A stretch of DNA of 64,000 nucleotides, taken from positions 1,860,001 through 1,924,000 of the forward strand of contig NZ_JBEGII010000001.1 of NCBI RefSeq assembly GCF_040675875.1, read 5' to 3'. Numbering within the stretch: position 1 is the stretch's first letter; every line of letters begins with the position of its first letter. Shown here piece after piece: positions 27,974 to 36,233 of this stretch. The position numbers and the translations under genes were made by a program. The notes beneath the pieces were generated by a model. The model saw only the letters and a list, made by a program, of their open reading frames with translations, was not told where the DNA came from and searched no databases. This DNA is from Microbacterium sp. LWO12-1.2 (GTDB lineage Bacteria; Actinomycetota; Actinomycetes; Actinomycetales; Microbacteriaceae).

Positions 27974-28582
27974 TCACTCCGCGGCGGCCTCCTCGGCTGC
28001 CTCTTCGCCTGCGGCGGCTTCGCCCTCTTCGCCGAGGTCCTGCTCGGCAGGGATCGAGATCGCGACGACGAGCACGTCGGCGTCGGTCAGCAGCGACGAG
28101 CCCTTGGGCAGAACGACGTCGGCAGCGGTGATGTGCGCGCCGTCTTCGAGACCCTCGACCGAGACCTCGATGTTCTGCGGGATGTGGGTCGCCTCAGCCT
28201 CGATCGAGATCGTGTTGGCGTCCTGGTTGACGGTCGTGCCGGCAGCCGGCTCGCCCACGACGATGATCGGCACGTCGATGGCGACCTTCTCGCCCTTCTT
28301 CACGACGAGCAGGTCGATGTGCTCGATGATCTGGTGCACGGGGTCCTTCTGGACGTCCTTGACCAGTGCGAGCTGCGGGGTGCCCTCGATGTCGAGCTCG
28401 AGCAGCGCGTTGGCGCGGCGCAGGAGCAGCGAGACCTGGTGACCAGGCAGTGCGACGTGCACGGGCTCGGTGCCGTGGCCGTAGATGACTGCGGGGATCT
28501 TGCCGGCAGCGCGCAGGCGACGGGCGAAGCCCTTGCCGAAGCTCTCGCGGAGCTCGGCGTGGACCTTGGTGTCTTCAGACAT
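27974..28582 (-). CDS. rplY: 50S ribosomal protein L25/general stress protein Ctc
   Basis: The 202-residue protein has an N-terminal L25 domain (KVHAELRESFGKGFARRLR and GKIPAVIYG) that binds 5S rRNA. A longer TL5/CTC-type C-terminal beta domain and an acidic glutamate/alanine tail follow. This two-domain form is usual in actinobacteria. AAGGAGAA before the ATG at 28582 sets the start. Confidence 0.94.
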   Translation of the reverse strand: MSEDTKVHAELRESFGKGFARRLRAAGKIPAVIYGHGTEPVHVALPGHQVSLLLRRANALLELDIEGTPQLALVKDVQKDPVHQIIEHIDLLVVKKGEKVAIDVPIIVVGEPAAGTTVNQDANTISIEAEATHIPQNIEVSVEGLEDGAHITAADVVLPKGSSLLTDADVLVVAISIPAEQDLGEEGEAAAGEEAAEEAAAE

Positions 28583-28805
28583 GAGGTTCTCCTTCGGGAC
28601 ACGCAGCGAAGACGCCGCGTGGTGGTCTGTGGATAGTGATCTCGAACGCAGACGCGTGAGGAAAGCCACCGGGCTCGCTTCGCCGCGTCGATAACGGATG
28701 ACAGTGCACGCACTGAAGCATCCCTCGCCGAGGTACAGGCTCAATGGTACCGGATGACCCGATAGGCTGAGAACACCGTTCCCTTCTGCAGATCACGGAG
28801 ACCTC

Positions 28806-28931
28806 ATGCTCGACGGCGCCTTCCTCTCGCACGTACTCCTCTGGGTCATCGGAGCCATGACGGTGTGCGCCGCGGTGACGTCGTTCATCGCGCTCTTCTC
28901 GCTCGGCCGCTCGGGCTACCGCAAGGACTGA
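28806..28931 (+). CDS. Small single-span membrane protein (41 residues)
   Basis: An ATG preceded by CGGAGA opens a 41-residue frame ending at a TGA. Residues ~5-33 form one hydrophobic membrane segment, followed by a short basic tail (RSGYRKD). It lies between divergent rplY and convergent gntK. TAGGCT at about 28762 could be its -10 box. I recognise no family. Codon third positions are G/C-rich like neighbouring genes, which supports coding. Confidence 0.5.
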   Translation: MLDGAFLSHVLLWVIGAMTVCAAVTSFIALFSLGRSGYRKD

Positions 28932-28961
28932 ATCCGCCGAGGCATCACGCCCGGCCGCGCA

Positions 28962-29453
28962 TCACGCGGTGCGTGCCTCCGTGGCCTCGCTGATGATCGA
29001 GGTCGCTTCTTCGACGTCCGCCGACTCGTCGACGCTGATGCCGAGCTCGTCGGCCTGCAGCGGCTCCCACGTCTGCAGCTGCGACTCGACCAGCGACGCC
29101 GGCATGAAGTGGTCGCCTCTCGAACGGACCCGGGCCTCGAGGGCCGCACGACTGACCGAGAGCTCGGCGAAGAACGCATCCGGCGCCTGCGCACGGATCG
29201 CGTCACGATAGCTGCGCCGGAGCGCTGAGCAGGCGATCACGATGTGGTCGGCATCGCTGAGCGCTGTGCCGACGACGGCGAGCCACGGCATCCGATCCGC
29301 GTCGTCGAGCGGGATCCCGGCTGCCATCTTCTCGACGTTGGTGAGCGGATGCAGGTCGTCGGCATCGATGAATCGTGCACCGATGCGCTCGGCGAGCGAG
29401 CGCCCGACCGTGGACTTTCCCGAGCCGCTCGGGCCCATCACGACGATCCGCAC
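28962..29453 (-). CDS. gntK: Gluconokinase
   Basis: The 163-residue protein has the P-loop GPSGSGKSTVG, FIDADDLHPLTNVEKMAAG, PWLAVVG and ACSALRRSYRD, all typical of the small GntK family. It phosphorylates gluconate to 6-phosphogluconate. GGAGGA lies six bases before the GTG at 29453, which decides this start over the GTG two codons upstream. It ends the minus-strand operon with the FAH-family enzyme and MHS symporter; gnd, which uses its product, lies 5 kb away. Confidence 0.92.
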   Translation of the reverse strand: MRIVVMGPSGSGKSTVGRSLAERIGARFIDADDLHPLTNVEKMAAGIPLDDADRMPWLAVVGTALSDADHIVIACSALRRSYRDAIRAQAPDAFFAELSVSRAALEARVRSRGDHFMPASLVESQLQTWEPLQADELGISVDESADVEEATSIISEATEARTA

Positions 29454-29478
29454 TGTCACTCCTCCATTACTCGACGGT

Positions 29479-30210
29479 TCACACCAGCGGCGTGACCAGC
29501 TCCATTCTCGCAACCCGCACGGTGACCGTCTGACCGTGACTCACCGGAGTCTGCGCACGAGGGGCTCCCGTCATGACGACGTCGCCGGGGCCGAGCGGCG
29601 ACCAGGAGGCGACATAGGCCAGGCATTCACGGATCGACATCGGCAGCTCACGACTGCCCGTCGCGCACACCAATACATCGTCGACCAGCAGCTCCAGCTC
29701 GACGTCGTCGATGCCGGCATCCGTGTCGATCCACGGCCCGAGGGGCGTGTACCCGTCGCCCGACTTCGATTCGAAGTTGCGCGGATCCCACTCCCCTCGA
29801 TCGGGACTGGAGAGGTCGTTGACGGCTGTGACGCCGAGCACGAACTCGTGCGCATTCTCGGCGGTGAGTCCGATCGTGGGCCGTGCGATCACGACGGCGA
29901 TCTCCCCCTCTGCGACCGGGGTCCCTGCGTCTCGACGGACCACCACCTCGGCGCCGGTGCCGACGACCGTGCGCGGGCTCTTCAGCCAGGCCTGGACCGG
30001 CGAGCGATGCCCCGGACCGTTCTGCGCGATGCCCACGACCACGACGGGCTCGACTGGGGCGATGATCGCACCGGAGACGGCATCCCCCGCGTCGGACGGT
30101 GTGCGCCCCTCGACAGCAGCCAGGAACGGATCCTCGATGGGGACGAAACCCGAGTCTCCGAGTCTGGCGAAACGCGGGCCGGCAGACGTCGCCACTCGCA
30201 CGATGCGCAT
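29479..30210 (-). CDS. Fumarylacetoacetate hydrolase (FAH) family protein
   Basis: The 243-residue protein has the FAH fold: metal glutamates in the EGEIAVVIARP region, GVTAVNDLSSPDRG and the ESKSGDGYTPLGPWI signature. Family members cleave or isomerise beta-diketo acids, for example 2,4-diketo-3-deoxy sugar acids, fumarylpyruvate or homoprotocatechuate products. The position between gluconokinase and a symporter favours a sugar-acid or hydroxy-acid substrate. The exact reaction is not clear from the sequence. Confidence 0.82.
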   Translation of the reverse strand: MRIVRVATSAGPRFARLGDSGFVPIEDPFLAAVEGRTPSDAGDAVSGAIIAPVEPVVVVGIAQNGPGHRSPVQAWLKSPRTVVGTGAEVVVRRDAGTPVAEGEIAVVIARPTIGLTAENAHEFVLGVTAVNDLSSPDRGEWDPRNFESKSGDGYTPLGPWIDTDAGIDDVELELLVDDVLVCATGSRELPMSIRECLAYVASWSPLGPGDVVMTGAPRAQTPVSHGQTVTVRVARMELVTPLV

Positions 30211-30250
30211 CAGATCACCGCCGTCGTGACCGGAGGCAGCAGCGCGGCGC

Positions 30251-31669
30251 TCATCGACCGACCGACGTGATCGACACGGTAGTGGCGAACACGTCGTCTC
30301 CGCCCTCGCCGCGAGAGACCTTGATCGCGTCGTCGATGCGGGTGAGGTCGCGGCGCAGGGTCTCGGGAGCGAGGAACGTGGACGCGGTGGTGATCAGCGC
30401 GAGCACCGCCATGTAGATCGCCAGCAGCACCCAGTTGCCGCCGGTGACGGCGATCAGGTACGCGCCGAGCACTCCGGCGAGGCCACCGGCGAGCACCGCG
30501 GAGATCTCGCGGGCCATCGCGACGCCGAGGTAGCGGTGACGGTTGCCGAACAGTTCGGGGAGCATGGCGCACTGCGGTCCGAGCATGCTGTTCACCGCGA
30601 CGCCGATGCCGATCGCGATCACGCCGATGGCGATCGCGTGGTTGCCGAGCGACAGCAGCCACCACGCGGGGAACGTGTAGATCAGCATGAACACCGCACC
30701 GAAGCGGTACACAGTGCGACGGCCGAACCGATCGGACAGGTGGCCGCTGAGCGGCACCGAGAAGATGCCGATGAGCGAGCCGAGAGTGACGCCCCAGGTG
30801 AGCAGGCTCTTGTCGGCGGTGTCGCCGGCGACGGCCACGAAGAACGCGAGGCCCAGCGTGTTGAACATGTAGGAGCCTCCGTTCTCGGCCATCCGCAGGC
30901 CGATGCCGACGATGACTCCGGGCAGGCCGTGCGTGAAGATGTCACGGACGGGCCGTTCGGCGATCTGCTCGTGCTTCTCGAGCTCCACGAAGGTCGGCGT
31001 CTCACGCAGGCGCATGCGGATGAAGAGGGCGAGGAGGATCAGCACGAACGACGCCAGGAACGGCACTCGCCAGCCCCAGCTCAGCAGCTGGTCCTCGGGG
31101 AGCAGCGTGATCAGGCTGAACACCACGGCTGCGAGCAGGGTCCCGGCCTGGATGCCGATGAACGGCAGCGAGGAGAAGAAGCCGCGGCGCTTGACCGGTG
31201 CGTACTCGGCCATCAGCACGGTCGCGCCCGCCTGCTCGGCACCGGCTCCGAAGCCCTGCAGGAGTCGCATGAGCACCAGCAGGACCGGCGCCCAGAGCCC
31301 GATCGCCTCGTAGGTGGGCAGCAGGCCGATGGCGGTCGACGCCCCTCCCATCAGGAGGATGGTGGCGACCAGCACCCACTTGCGTCCGAGCTTGTCGCCG
31401 AGGACCCCGAAGAACAGGCCACCGAACGGGCGCGCAAGGAAGCCGACGCCGAACGTCGCGAACGCCGCGACGGTCGCCATGGCCGGGTCGCCCTGCGGGA
31501 AGAACAGGACGTTGAAGATCAGGGCCGTCGACAGCCCGTACAGGGCGAAGTCGAAGTATTCGAGCGCGCTGCCGATGCTCGAGGCGAGTGTCGCCCTGCG
31601 CAGATTCGCCGCGTACTCCGGGTCGTCCTGCACTGCTCCGGCGGGTGTGCTGGTCTCGGTCACTGCCAT
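30251..31669 (-). CDS. MFS transporter, metabolite:H+ symporter (MHS) family
   Basis: The 472-residue protein has twelve predicted membrane segments. The DKLGRKWVLVATI loop and the GFGAGAEQAGATVLMAEYAP segment in helix four are typical of the MHS branch (ShiA, KgtP, ProP). Such symporters take up organic acids with protons. It heads the operon with the FAH-family enzyme and gluconokinase, and a candidate promoter and regulator site lie 50-65 bases before it. Confidence 0.85.
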   Translation of the reverse strand: MAVTETSTPAGAVQDDPEYAANLRRATLASSIGSALEYFDFALYGLSTALIFNVLFFPQGDPAMATVAAFATFGVGFLARPFGGLFFGVLGDKLGRKWVLVATILLMGGASTAIGLLPTYEAIGLWAPVLLVLMRLLQGFGAGAEQAGATVLMAEYAPVKRRGFFSSLPFIGIQAGTLLAAVVFSLITLLPEDQLLSWGWRVPFLASFVLILLALFIRMRLRETPTFVELEKHEQIAERPVRDIFTHGLPGVIVGIGLRMAENGGSYMFNTLGLAFFVAVAGDTADKSLLTWGVTLGSLIGIFSVPLSGHLSDRFGRRTVYRFGAVFMLIYTFPAWWLLSLGNHAIAIGVIAIGIGVAVNSMLGPQCAMLPELFGNRHRYLGVAMAREISAVLAGGLAGVLGAYLIAVTGGNWVLLAIYMAVLALITTASTFLAPETLRRDLTRIDDAIKVSRGEGGDDVFATTVSITSVGR

Positions 31670-31717
31670 CTCCTTCGATCGGCTTCGCCAACGGCGTGAG
31701 GATGACGATATCAGCCC

Positions 31718-31734
31718 GTTGGATGCAGTTCAAC
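31718..31734. promoter_or_regulatory. Possible IclR-type operator and promoter of the MHS symporter gene
   Basis: GTTGGATGCAGTTCAAC is an imperfect inverted repeat. On the minus strand it overlaps a possible promoter, TTGAAC (-35), 17 bases, then TATCGT (-10). The adjacent regulator gene is IclR type. Related half-sites (GGTTGGA, GGGTTCA) occur in front of the divergent dehydrogenase gene at 33.73 kb. Confidence 0.35.
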
Positions 31735-31802
31735 CCTTTGGACGAATGTAGGGAACACGAAGATCGTGGATGCACGCCGGAGCGCTCAGACGCAGCCGCG
31801 GC

Positions 31803-32591
31803 TCAGCGTCGGGCCGCGGCGCTGAACGGGTTCGTGAGGACGGCGGCCGCCTCGCGCAGAGCGCCGCCGACACGCTCGATGCGCTCGTAGTCCGCCTCAC
31901 CTGCCCTGATCGCCACACCGAGGGCGAGTGGCGGATCGGACGGCGCCCAAGCGCTCAACGGCACGGCCACGCCGACGACACCGCGCAGCGACTCCTCTGC
32001 ATCGATGGACCAGCCGCGGCGACGCGCCGCCTCGAGCACCTCCAGCAGGGCACTCATGGTGGTCGTGCTGCGCTCGGTGAGTGCGGGGAAGACCGCATCC
32101 TCACCCAGCAGCGCCGTGACCTCGGCATCCGTCATCGCCGACAGCAGCGCGCGCCCTGTCGCCGACAACGGAGCCGGCAGGCGCGAGCCGAGCGGGGTGC
32201 CGAGCCGCAGCGACTGCGAGCCCTCATGACGGGCGAGGTACAGGGCGTCCGAGCCGTCGAGCATGGCGACCTGGACCAGCTCGGTGTGCAACACCGGGGA
32301 CGCTTCGCAGACGCTGTAGAACTCGCGCACCTGATTGAACTGCGCGGCGAAGGCACCACCCAGTTCCGCCGTGCGGAGCCCGAGTCGATAGCCCTGCGGC
32401 GTCCGCTCGACCATGCCGCCACCCTCGAGGGCGAGACAGAGGTTCGCGGTCGACGATTTCGCCAGCCCGAGATCACCTGCGAGCTCGGTGAGCGTGCGGG
32501 GGCCTCCCGCTTCGGCGAGGAGTCCGAGCAGACGGATGCTGCGCGTCACCGCCGGTGCGGGGTCGCGTCCCTCACGACTGTCGTCATCCAT
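31803..32591 (-). CDS. IclR family transcriptional regulator (sugar-acid block)
   Basis: The 262-residue protein has an N-terminal winged helix (AVTRSIRLLGLLAEAGGPRTLTELAGDLGLAKSST, cut here) and a C-terminal effector domain with ALYLARHEGSQ and SATGRALLSAM. IclR proteins usually bind small organic acids and control neighbouring catabolic genes. It starts 19 bases after the hydroxyacid dehydrogenase stop, and its likely targets are the MHS and HIBADH-like genes. The ATG at 32591 is chosen because the fold begins right after it. Confidence 0.87.
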   Translation of the reverse strand: MDDDSREGRDPAPAVTRSIRLLGLLAEAGGPRTLTELAGDLGLAKSSTANLCLALEGGGMVERTPQGYRLGLRTAELGGAFAAQFNQVREFYSVCEASPVLHTELVQVAMLDGSDALYLARHEGSQSLRLGTPLGSRLPAPLSATGRALLSAMTDAEVTALLGEDAVFPALTERSTTTMSALLEVLEAARRRGWSIDAEESLRGVVGVAVPLSAWAPSDPPLALGVAIRAGEADYERIERVGGALREAAAVLTNPFSAAARR

Positions 32592-32610
32592 GCGCCGGCC
32601 TTTCTCGTGG

Positions 32611-33669
32611 TCAGTAGAACTCGACCGTATCGACGACAGCGCGCAGCGGCTCGCCATCCAGCAGGCGCGCCGCGTTCTCGGCGAAGCGGCGTGCGATCCG
32701 CTCCTCCTCCTTCGAGTTGAGCGCTGCCGTGTGCGGGCTGACCAGAACGCGCGGGTGCGCCCACAGCGGCGACGACCCGTCGAGCGGCTCCTGCTCGAAG
32801 ACATCCAGTGCCGCGAACGAGATCCGCTCGTCGTCGAGTGCCGCCAACAGCGCCTCCTCATCGATGACGGTGCCGCGTCCGACGCTGGCGATGATCGCGC
32901 CGGGCTTCACTGCGGCGAGGACCTCCGCGTCGATCAGATGGTGCGTCTGCGCAGTGCCCGGAAGCGTGACGACGATCGCATCGACGTTCGCGACAGCGTC
33001 GACGAGCTGGTCGAGCGGCACGAGCCGTTCGACGTGATCGACCGGCTCGCCGGAGCGCGTCGTACCCCAGACCCTCGCGCCGAGCGCGGCGAAACGGCGA
33101 GCGCACTCCGCCCCGATCCCGCCGAGACCCACGACCAGCACGGTCATCTCGTCGACCTGACGCATCTCCCAGCGATCCGGCCACGTGCGGGTGGACTGAT
33201 CAGCCAGGAGGCGAGGCAGCCCCTTGGCCCCGGCGATCACGCCGAACACCGCGAACTCCGCCAGTGGGCCGCCATGCACGCCCGCGCTCGTGGTGAAGAC
33301 GACACGATCGAGCGCCCCGCGGTCGAGGCCGGCAGCCTTCACAGTGCCGCCACCGCCGGCGGCCGTCGTCATCACCCAGCGCAGACCCGGGTTCGCCTCG
33401 ACAGTGCGCGCCAGCGCTGATGCCGTGACATCGGGGATGCCGAAGAGCGCATCCGCCGAATCGACCAGCGCGTCGAACGCCTCCTGCTGCTCGGGGGTGC
33501 GAACGAACTCGGGGTCGCCCGACCAGTCGGCCGGGCCCCGCATCGGGGGCAGCAACGCGTGATCGCGGACGAGCTCGATCCGCGGCTCGAGCTCCTCGAT
33601 CAGTCGGCAGAGCTCCTCGCGCAGCGGCACTGCCACGACGACGCGCAAGCGGCTATCAGTTCCGGCCAT
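32611..33669 (-). CDS. D-2-hydroxyacid dehydrogenase, NAD-binding
   Basis: The 352-residue protein has the NAD motif VVGLGGIGAECARRF near residue 175 and the later catalytic segments IIASVGRGTVIDEEALLAAL (arginine region) and SSPLWAHPRVLVSPHTA (histidine). It interconverts 2-keto acids and D-2-hydroxy acids. In a block with gluconokinase and gnd it could reduce 2-ketogluconate or a similar acid to gluconate, but glyoxylate reductase activity is equally possible. Confidence 0.82.
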   Translation of the reverse strand: MAGTDSRLRVVVAVPLREELCRLIEELEPRIELVRDHALLPPMRGPADWSGDPEFVRTPEQQEAFDALVDSADALFGIPDVTASALARTVEANPGLRWVMTTAAGGGGTVKAAGLDRGALDRVVFTTSAGVHGGPLAEFAVFGVIAGAKGLPRLLADQSTRTWPDRWEMRQVDEMTVLVVGLGGIGAECARRFAALGARVWGTTRSGEPVDHVERLVPLDQLVDAVANVDAIVVTLPGTAQTHHLIDAEVLAAVKPGAIIASVGRGTVIDEEALLAALDDERISFAALDVFEQEPLDGSSPLWAHPRVLVSPHTAALNSKEEERIARRFAENAARLLDGEPLRAVVDTVEFY

Positions 33670-33726
33670 GATGATCCCTTCCTCGGGAAGTCGATGGGTG
33701 CCACTCTAACGCAGATCCATCTGGCT

Positions 33727-33761
33727 GAACCCTGTTCCCCAGGTTGGATCTTTGCTACCGT
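33727..33761 (+). promoter_or_regulatory. Promoter and possible IclR operator of the HIBADH-like gene
   Basis: TACCGT (33756-33761) ends six bases before the ATG at 33768, giving a likely leaderless transcript. Bases 33727-33750 hold outward-facing half-sites GAACCC and GGTTGGAT that resemble those in front of the MHS symporter gene and cover where the -35 would lie. This divergent gap also serves the hydroxyacid dehydrogenase. Confidence 0.4.
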
Positions 33762-33767
33762 GACATC

Positions 33768-34658
33768 ATGAATGCCTCAACCGCCGACGTCGGCGTCATC
33801 GGTCTCGGCGTCATGGGTCGCCCCATGGCCGATCACCTCCTGGCCGCTCGCGGTCACCTCGTGATCCACGCGCGCCGCCCCCAACCGGAACTCCTTGCAG
33901 CAGGAGCGACCTGGGCGGAGACACCGCGTGAGCTCGCCTCCAGCGTAGACGTCCTGCTGGTCATGCTCCCGGATCTCCCCCAGCTCGAGGAGGTGCTCGA
34001 CGGGGCGGAGGGCCTGCTCGCGGGCTCCGGCGACCTGCTGATCCTGATCGGCTCCACGTCCTCCGCACCTGCCGTGCGGGAACTGGCCGAACGCCTGCAC
34101 GCGCAGACAGAGGGTCGCGTCCGCGTCGTGGACTGCCCGGTGTCCGGCGGGGAGGATGGCGCGGCCTCCGGAACACTGTCGATCATGCTCGGCGGTACCG
34201 ACGACGACGCCGCGATCGCCGCCGAGGTGCTCGCACCGTGCGGCTCTCCCGTGCACCTCGGCCCGCTGGGCGCCGGCGAGGTCGCCAAGGCGTGCAACCA
34301 GCTCGTGGTGTCGGCGACGATCCTGGCACTCGGCGAGGCCACCGTGCTCGCCGAGCGTTCCGGACTCGACCTCGACGCGCTCTGGTCGCTGCTCGGCGGC
34401 GGATACGCCGGCTCCCGCCTGCTCGAATCACGCAGGGAGAAGCTCGTCTCGGGCGACGACTCCCCGAGCGGGATCGCGCAGTACATGGTCAAGGACCTCG
34501 GGTTCGCCGCGGACATCGCTGACGCCACCGGCACCGCGGCGATCCTGCTGCCGACCCTCCGCGCGGCCTTCGACGAGATCGTCGCGGACGGCCTGGGCGA
34601 CCGCGACATCAGCGTCACGCGCCGCTTCATCGCGAACCGTGACACAGCGGCACCCTGA
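33768..34658 (+). CDS. NAD(P)-dependent beta-hydroxyacid dehydrogenase (HIBADH/tartronate semialdehyde reductase family)
   Basis: The 296-residue protein starts with GVIGLGVMGRPMADHLL, the nucleotide motif of this family. It has VDCPVSGGEDGAASGTLSIM as substrate signature and the catalytic lysine in GAGEVAKACNQLV near residue 175. It reduces or oxidises short 3-hydroxy acids such as tartronate semialdehyde or 3-hydroxyisobutyrate. It lies directly before gnd, a distant relative, and is divergent from the regulator block. Confidence 0.88.
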   Translation: MNASTADVGVIGLGVMGRPMADHLLAARGHLVIHARRPQPELLAAGATWAETPRELASSVDVLLVMLPDLPQLEEVLDGAEGLLAGSGDLLILIGSTSSAPAVRELAERLHAQTEGRVRVVDCPVSGGEDGAASGTLSIMLGGTDDDAAIAAEVLAPCGSPVHLGPLGAGEVAKACNQLVVSATILALGEATVLAERSGLDLDALWSLLGGGYAGSRLLESRREKLVSGDDSPSGIAQYMVKDLGFAADIADATGTAAILLPTLRAAFDEIVADGLGDRDISVTRRFIANRDTAAP

Positions 34659-34715
34659 GCCCGCACACAGCGATACCCTGAAACCACCACCTTCTTCACG
34701 ATCGAGGAGCCATCT

Positions 34716-36164
34716 GTGCCCGAAGCATCAGCGAACATCGGAGTCGTCGGACTCGCCGTCATGGGGTCGAACCTCGCCCGCAACCTCGCCAGCCGCGAGG
34801 GGAACACGGTGGCGATCTTCAACCGCAGCTACGAGAAGACGCAGACGCTTCTCGATGCGCACCCTGAAGCGGGGTTCATCCCGGCCCAGACGTACCAGGA
34901 GTTCGCCGACAGCCTGCAGAAGCCGCGCACCGCGATCATCATGGTCAAGGCCGGCGGACCGACGGATGCCGTGATCGACTCGCTCGTCGAGGTCTTCGAG
35001 CCGGGCGACATCATCGTCGACGGCGGCAACGCCTACTTCCCCGACACCATCCGTCGCGAGAAGGCCGTGCGCGAGACCGGCATCAACTTCGTCGGCGCCG
35101 GCATCTCCGGCGGCGAGGAGGGCGCGCTGCTCGGACCGTCGATCATGCCCGGCGGTTCCGACGAGTCGTGGATCACGCTCGGCCCGATCCTGAAGTCGAT
35201 CGCCGCGATCGCCGAGGGTGAGCCGTGCGTCACGCACGTCGGCCATGACGGCGCCGGCCACTTCGTGAAGATGGTCCACAACGGCATCGAGTACGCCGAC
35301 ATGCAGCTCATCGCCGAGGCGTACGATCTGATCCGTCGCGGCACCGGCAAGACCCCCGCCGAGATCGCGGAGATCTTCGCCGAGTGGAACCGTGGCGAGC
35401 TGGAGTCGTACCTGATCGAGATCACCGCCGAGGTGCTCCGCCAGATCGACGCATCCACCGGCGAGCCGCTCGTCGATGTGATCCTCGACCAAGCCGGTGC
35501 CAAGGGGACGGGCGCCTGGACCGTGCAGACCGCGCTCTCGCTCGGTGTACCCGTCTCCGGCATCGCCGAGGCGACCTTCGCCCGCTCGCTGTCGTCCCAC
35601 CCCGAGCAGCGCGCCGTGTCGCGCGACCTGCCCGGCCCCGAGGAGGAGTTCTCGGTCGAGGACACCGAGGCGTTCATCGAAGACGTCCGCCTCGCGCTCT
35701 ACGCCTCGAAGATCGTCGCCTACTCGCAGGGCTTCGACGAGATCCGCGCCGGTGCCGCCGAGTACAACTGGAACATCGACCTCGGCGCGATCTCGAAGAT
35801 CTGGCGCGGCGGCTGCATCATCCGCGCCCAGTTCCTCAACCGCATCGCCGATGCCTACGCCGAGACCCCGGACCTGCCCGTGCTGCTCACCGCGCCGTAC
35901 TTCACCGAGGCCATCACCCGCGCCCAGGCGCCGTGGCGCCGCGTCGTGATCGCGGCGGCCGAGGCCGGCATCCCCGCCCCCGCGTTCTCGTCCTCGCTGT
36001 CGTACTACGACGGCATCCGCGCCGACCGGCTGCCCGCCGCGCTCGTGCAGGGACAGCGCGACTTCTTCGGTGCACACACCTACAAGCGCATCGACAAGCC
36101 GGGCACTTTCCACACCCAGTGGTCCGGCGACCGCACCGAGATCGAAGCAGAAGACACCCACTGA
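34716..36164 (+). CDS. gnd: 6-phosphogluconate dehydrogenase, NADP-dependent, decarboxylating
   Basis: The 482-residue protein has GVVGLAVMGSNLARNLASR at its N-terminus. It also has FVGAGISGGEEGALLGPSIM, the catalytic lysine region GHFVKMVHNGIEYADMQ and a C-terminal FHTQW segment. It converts 6-phosphogluconate to ribulose 5-phosphate. Length fits the long homodimeric form. The GTG start is preceded by CGAGGAG. It would take the product of the nearby gluconokinase into the pentose phosphate pathway. Confidence 0.96.
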   Translation: MPEASANIGVVGLAVMGSNLARNLASREGNTVAIFNRSYEKTQTLLDAHPEAGFIPAQTYQEFADSLQKPRTAIIMVKAGGPTDAVIDSLVEVFEPGDIIVDGGNAYFPDTIRREKAVRETGINFVGAGISGGEEGALLGPSIMPGGSDESWITLGPILKSIAAIAEGEPCVTHVGHDGAGHFVKMVHNGIEYADMQLIAEAYDLIRRGTGKTPAEIAEIFAEWNRGELESYLIEITAEVLRQIDASTGEPLVDVILDQAGAKGTGAWTVQTALSLGVPVSGIAEATFARSLSSHPEQRAVSRDLPGPEEEFSVEDTEAFIEDVRLALYASKIVAYSQGFDEIRAGAAEYNWNIDLGAISKIWRGGCIIRAQFLNRIADAYAETPDLPVLLTAPYFTEAITRAQAPWRRVVIAAAEAGIPAPAFSSSLSYYDGIRADRLPAALVQGQRDFFGAHTYKRIDKPGTFHTQWSGDRTEIEAEDTH

Positions 36165-36183
36165 CGCCGTCACGGACAGCACG

Positions 36184-36214
36184 AAGGGGGCCCGGCTGAT
36201 GCCGGGCCCCCTTT
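36184..36214 (+). terminator. Terminator after gnd
   Basis: AAGGGGGCCCGGC pairs with GCCGGGCCCCCTTTT around a four-base loop, ending in a T-run. It lies 20 bases after the gnd stop and 20 bases before the convergent ABC ATPase stop, and probably works in both directions. Confidence 0.9.
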
Positions 36215-36233
36215 TCGTCCGATGCGCTCATCA

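Noticed and set aside
32611..34658. Hydroxyacid and HIBADH-like genes considered as serine or valine pathway genes
   Set aside because: No other genes of those pathways are nearby, and the setting with gntK and gnd fits sugar acids better.
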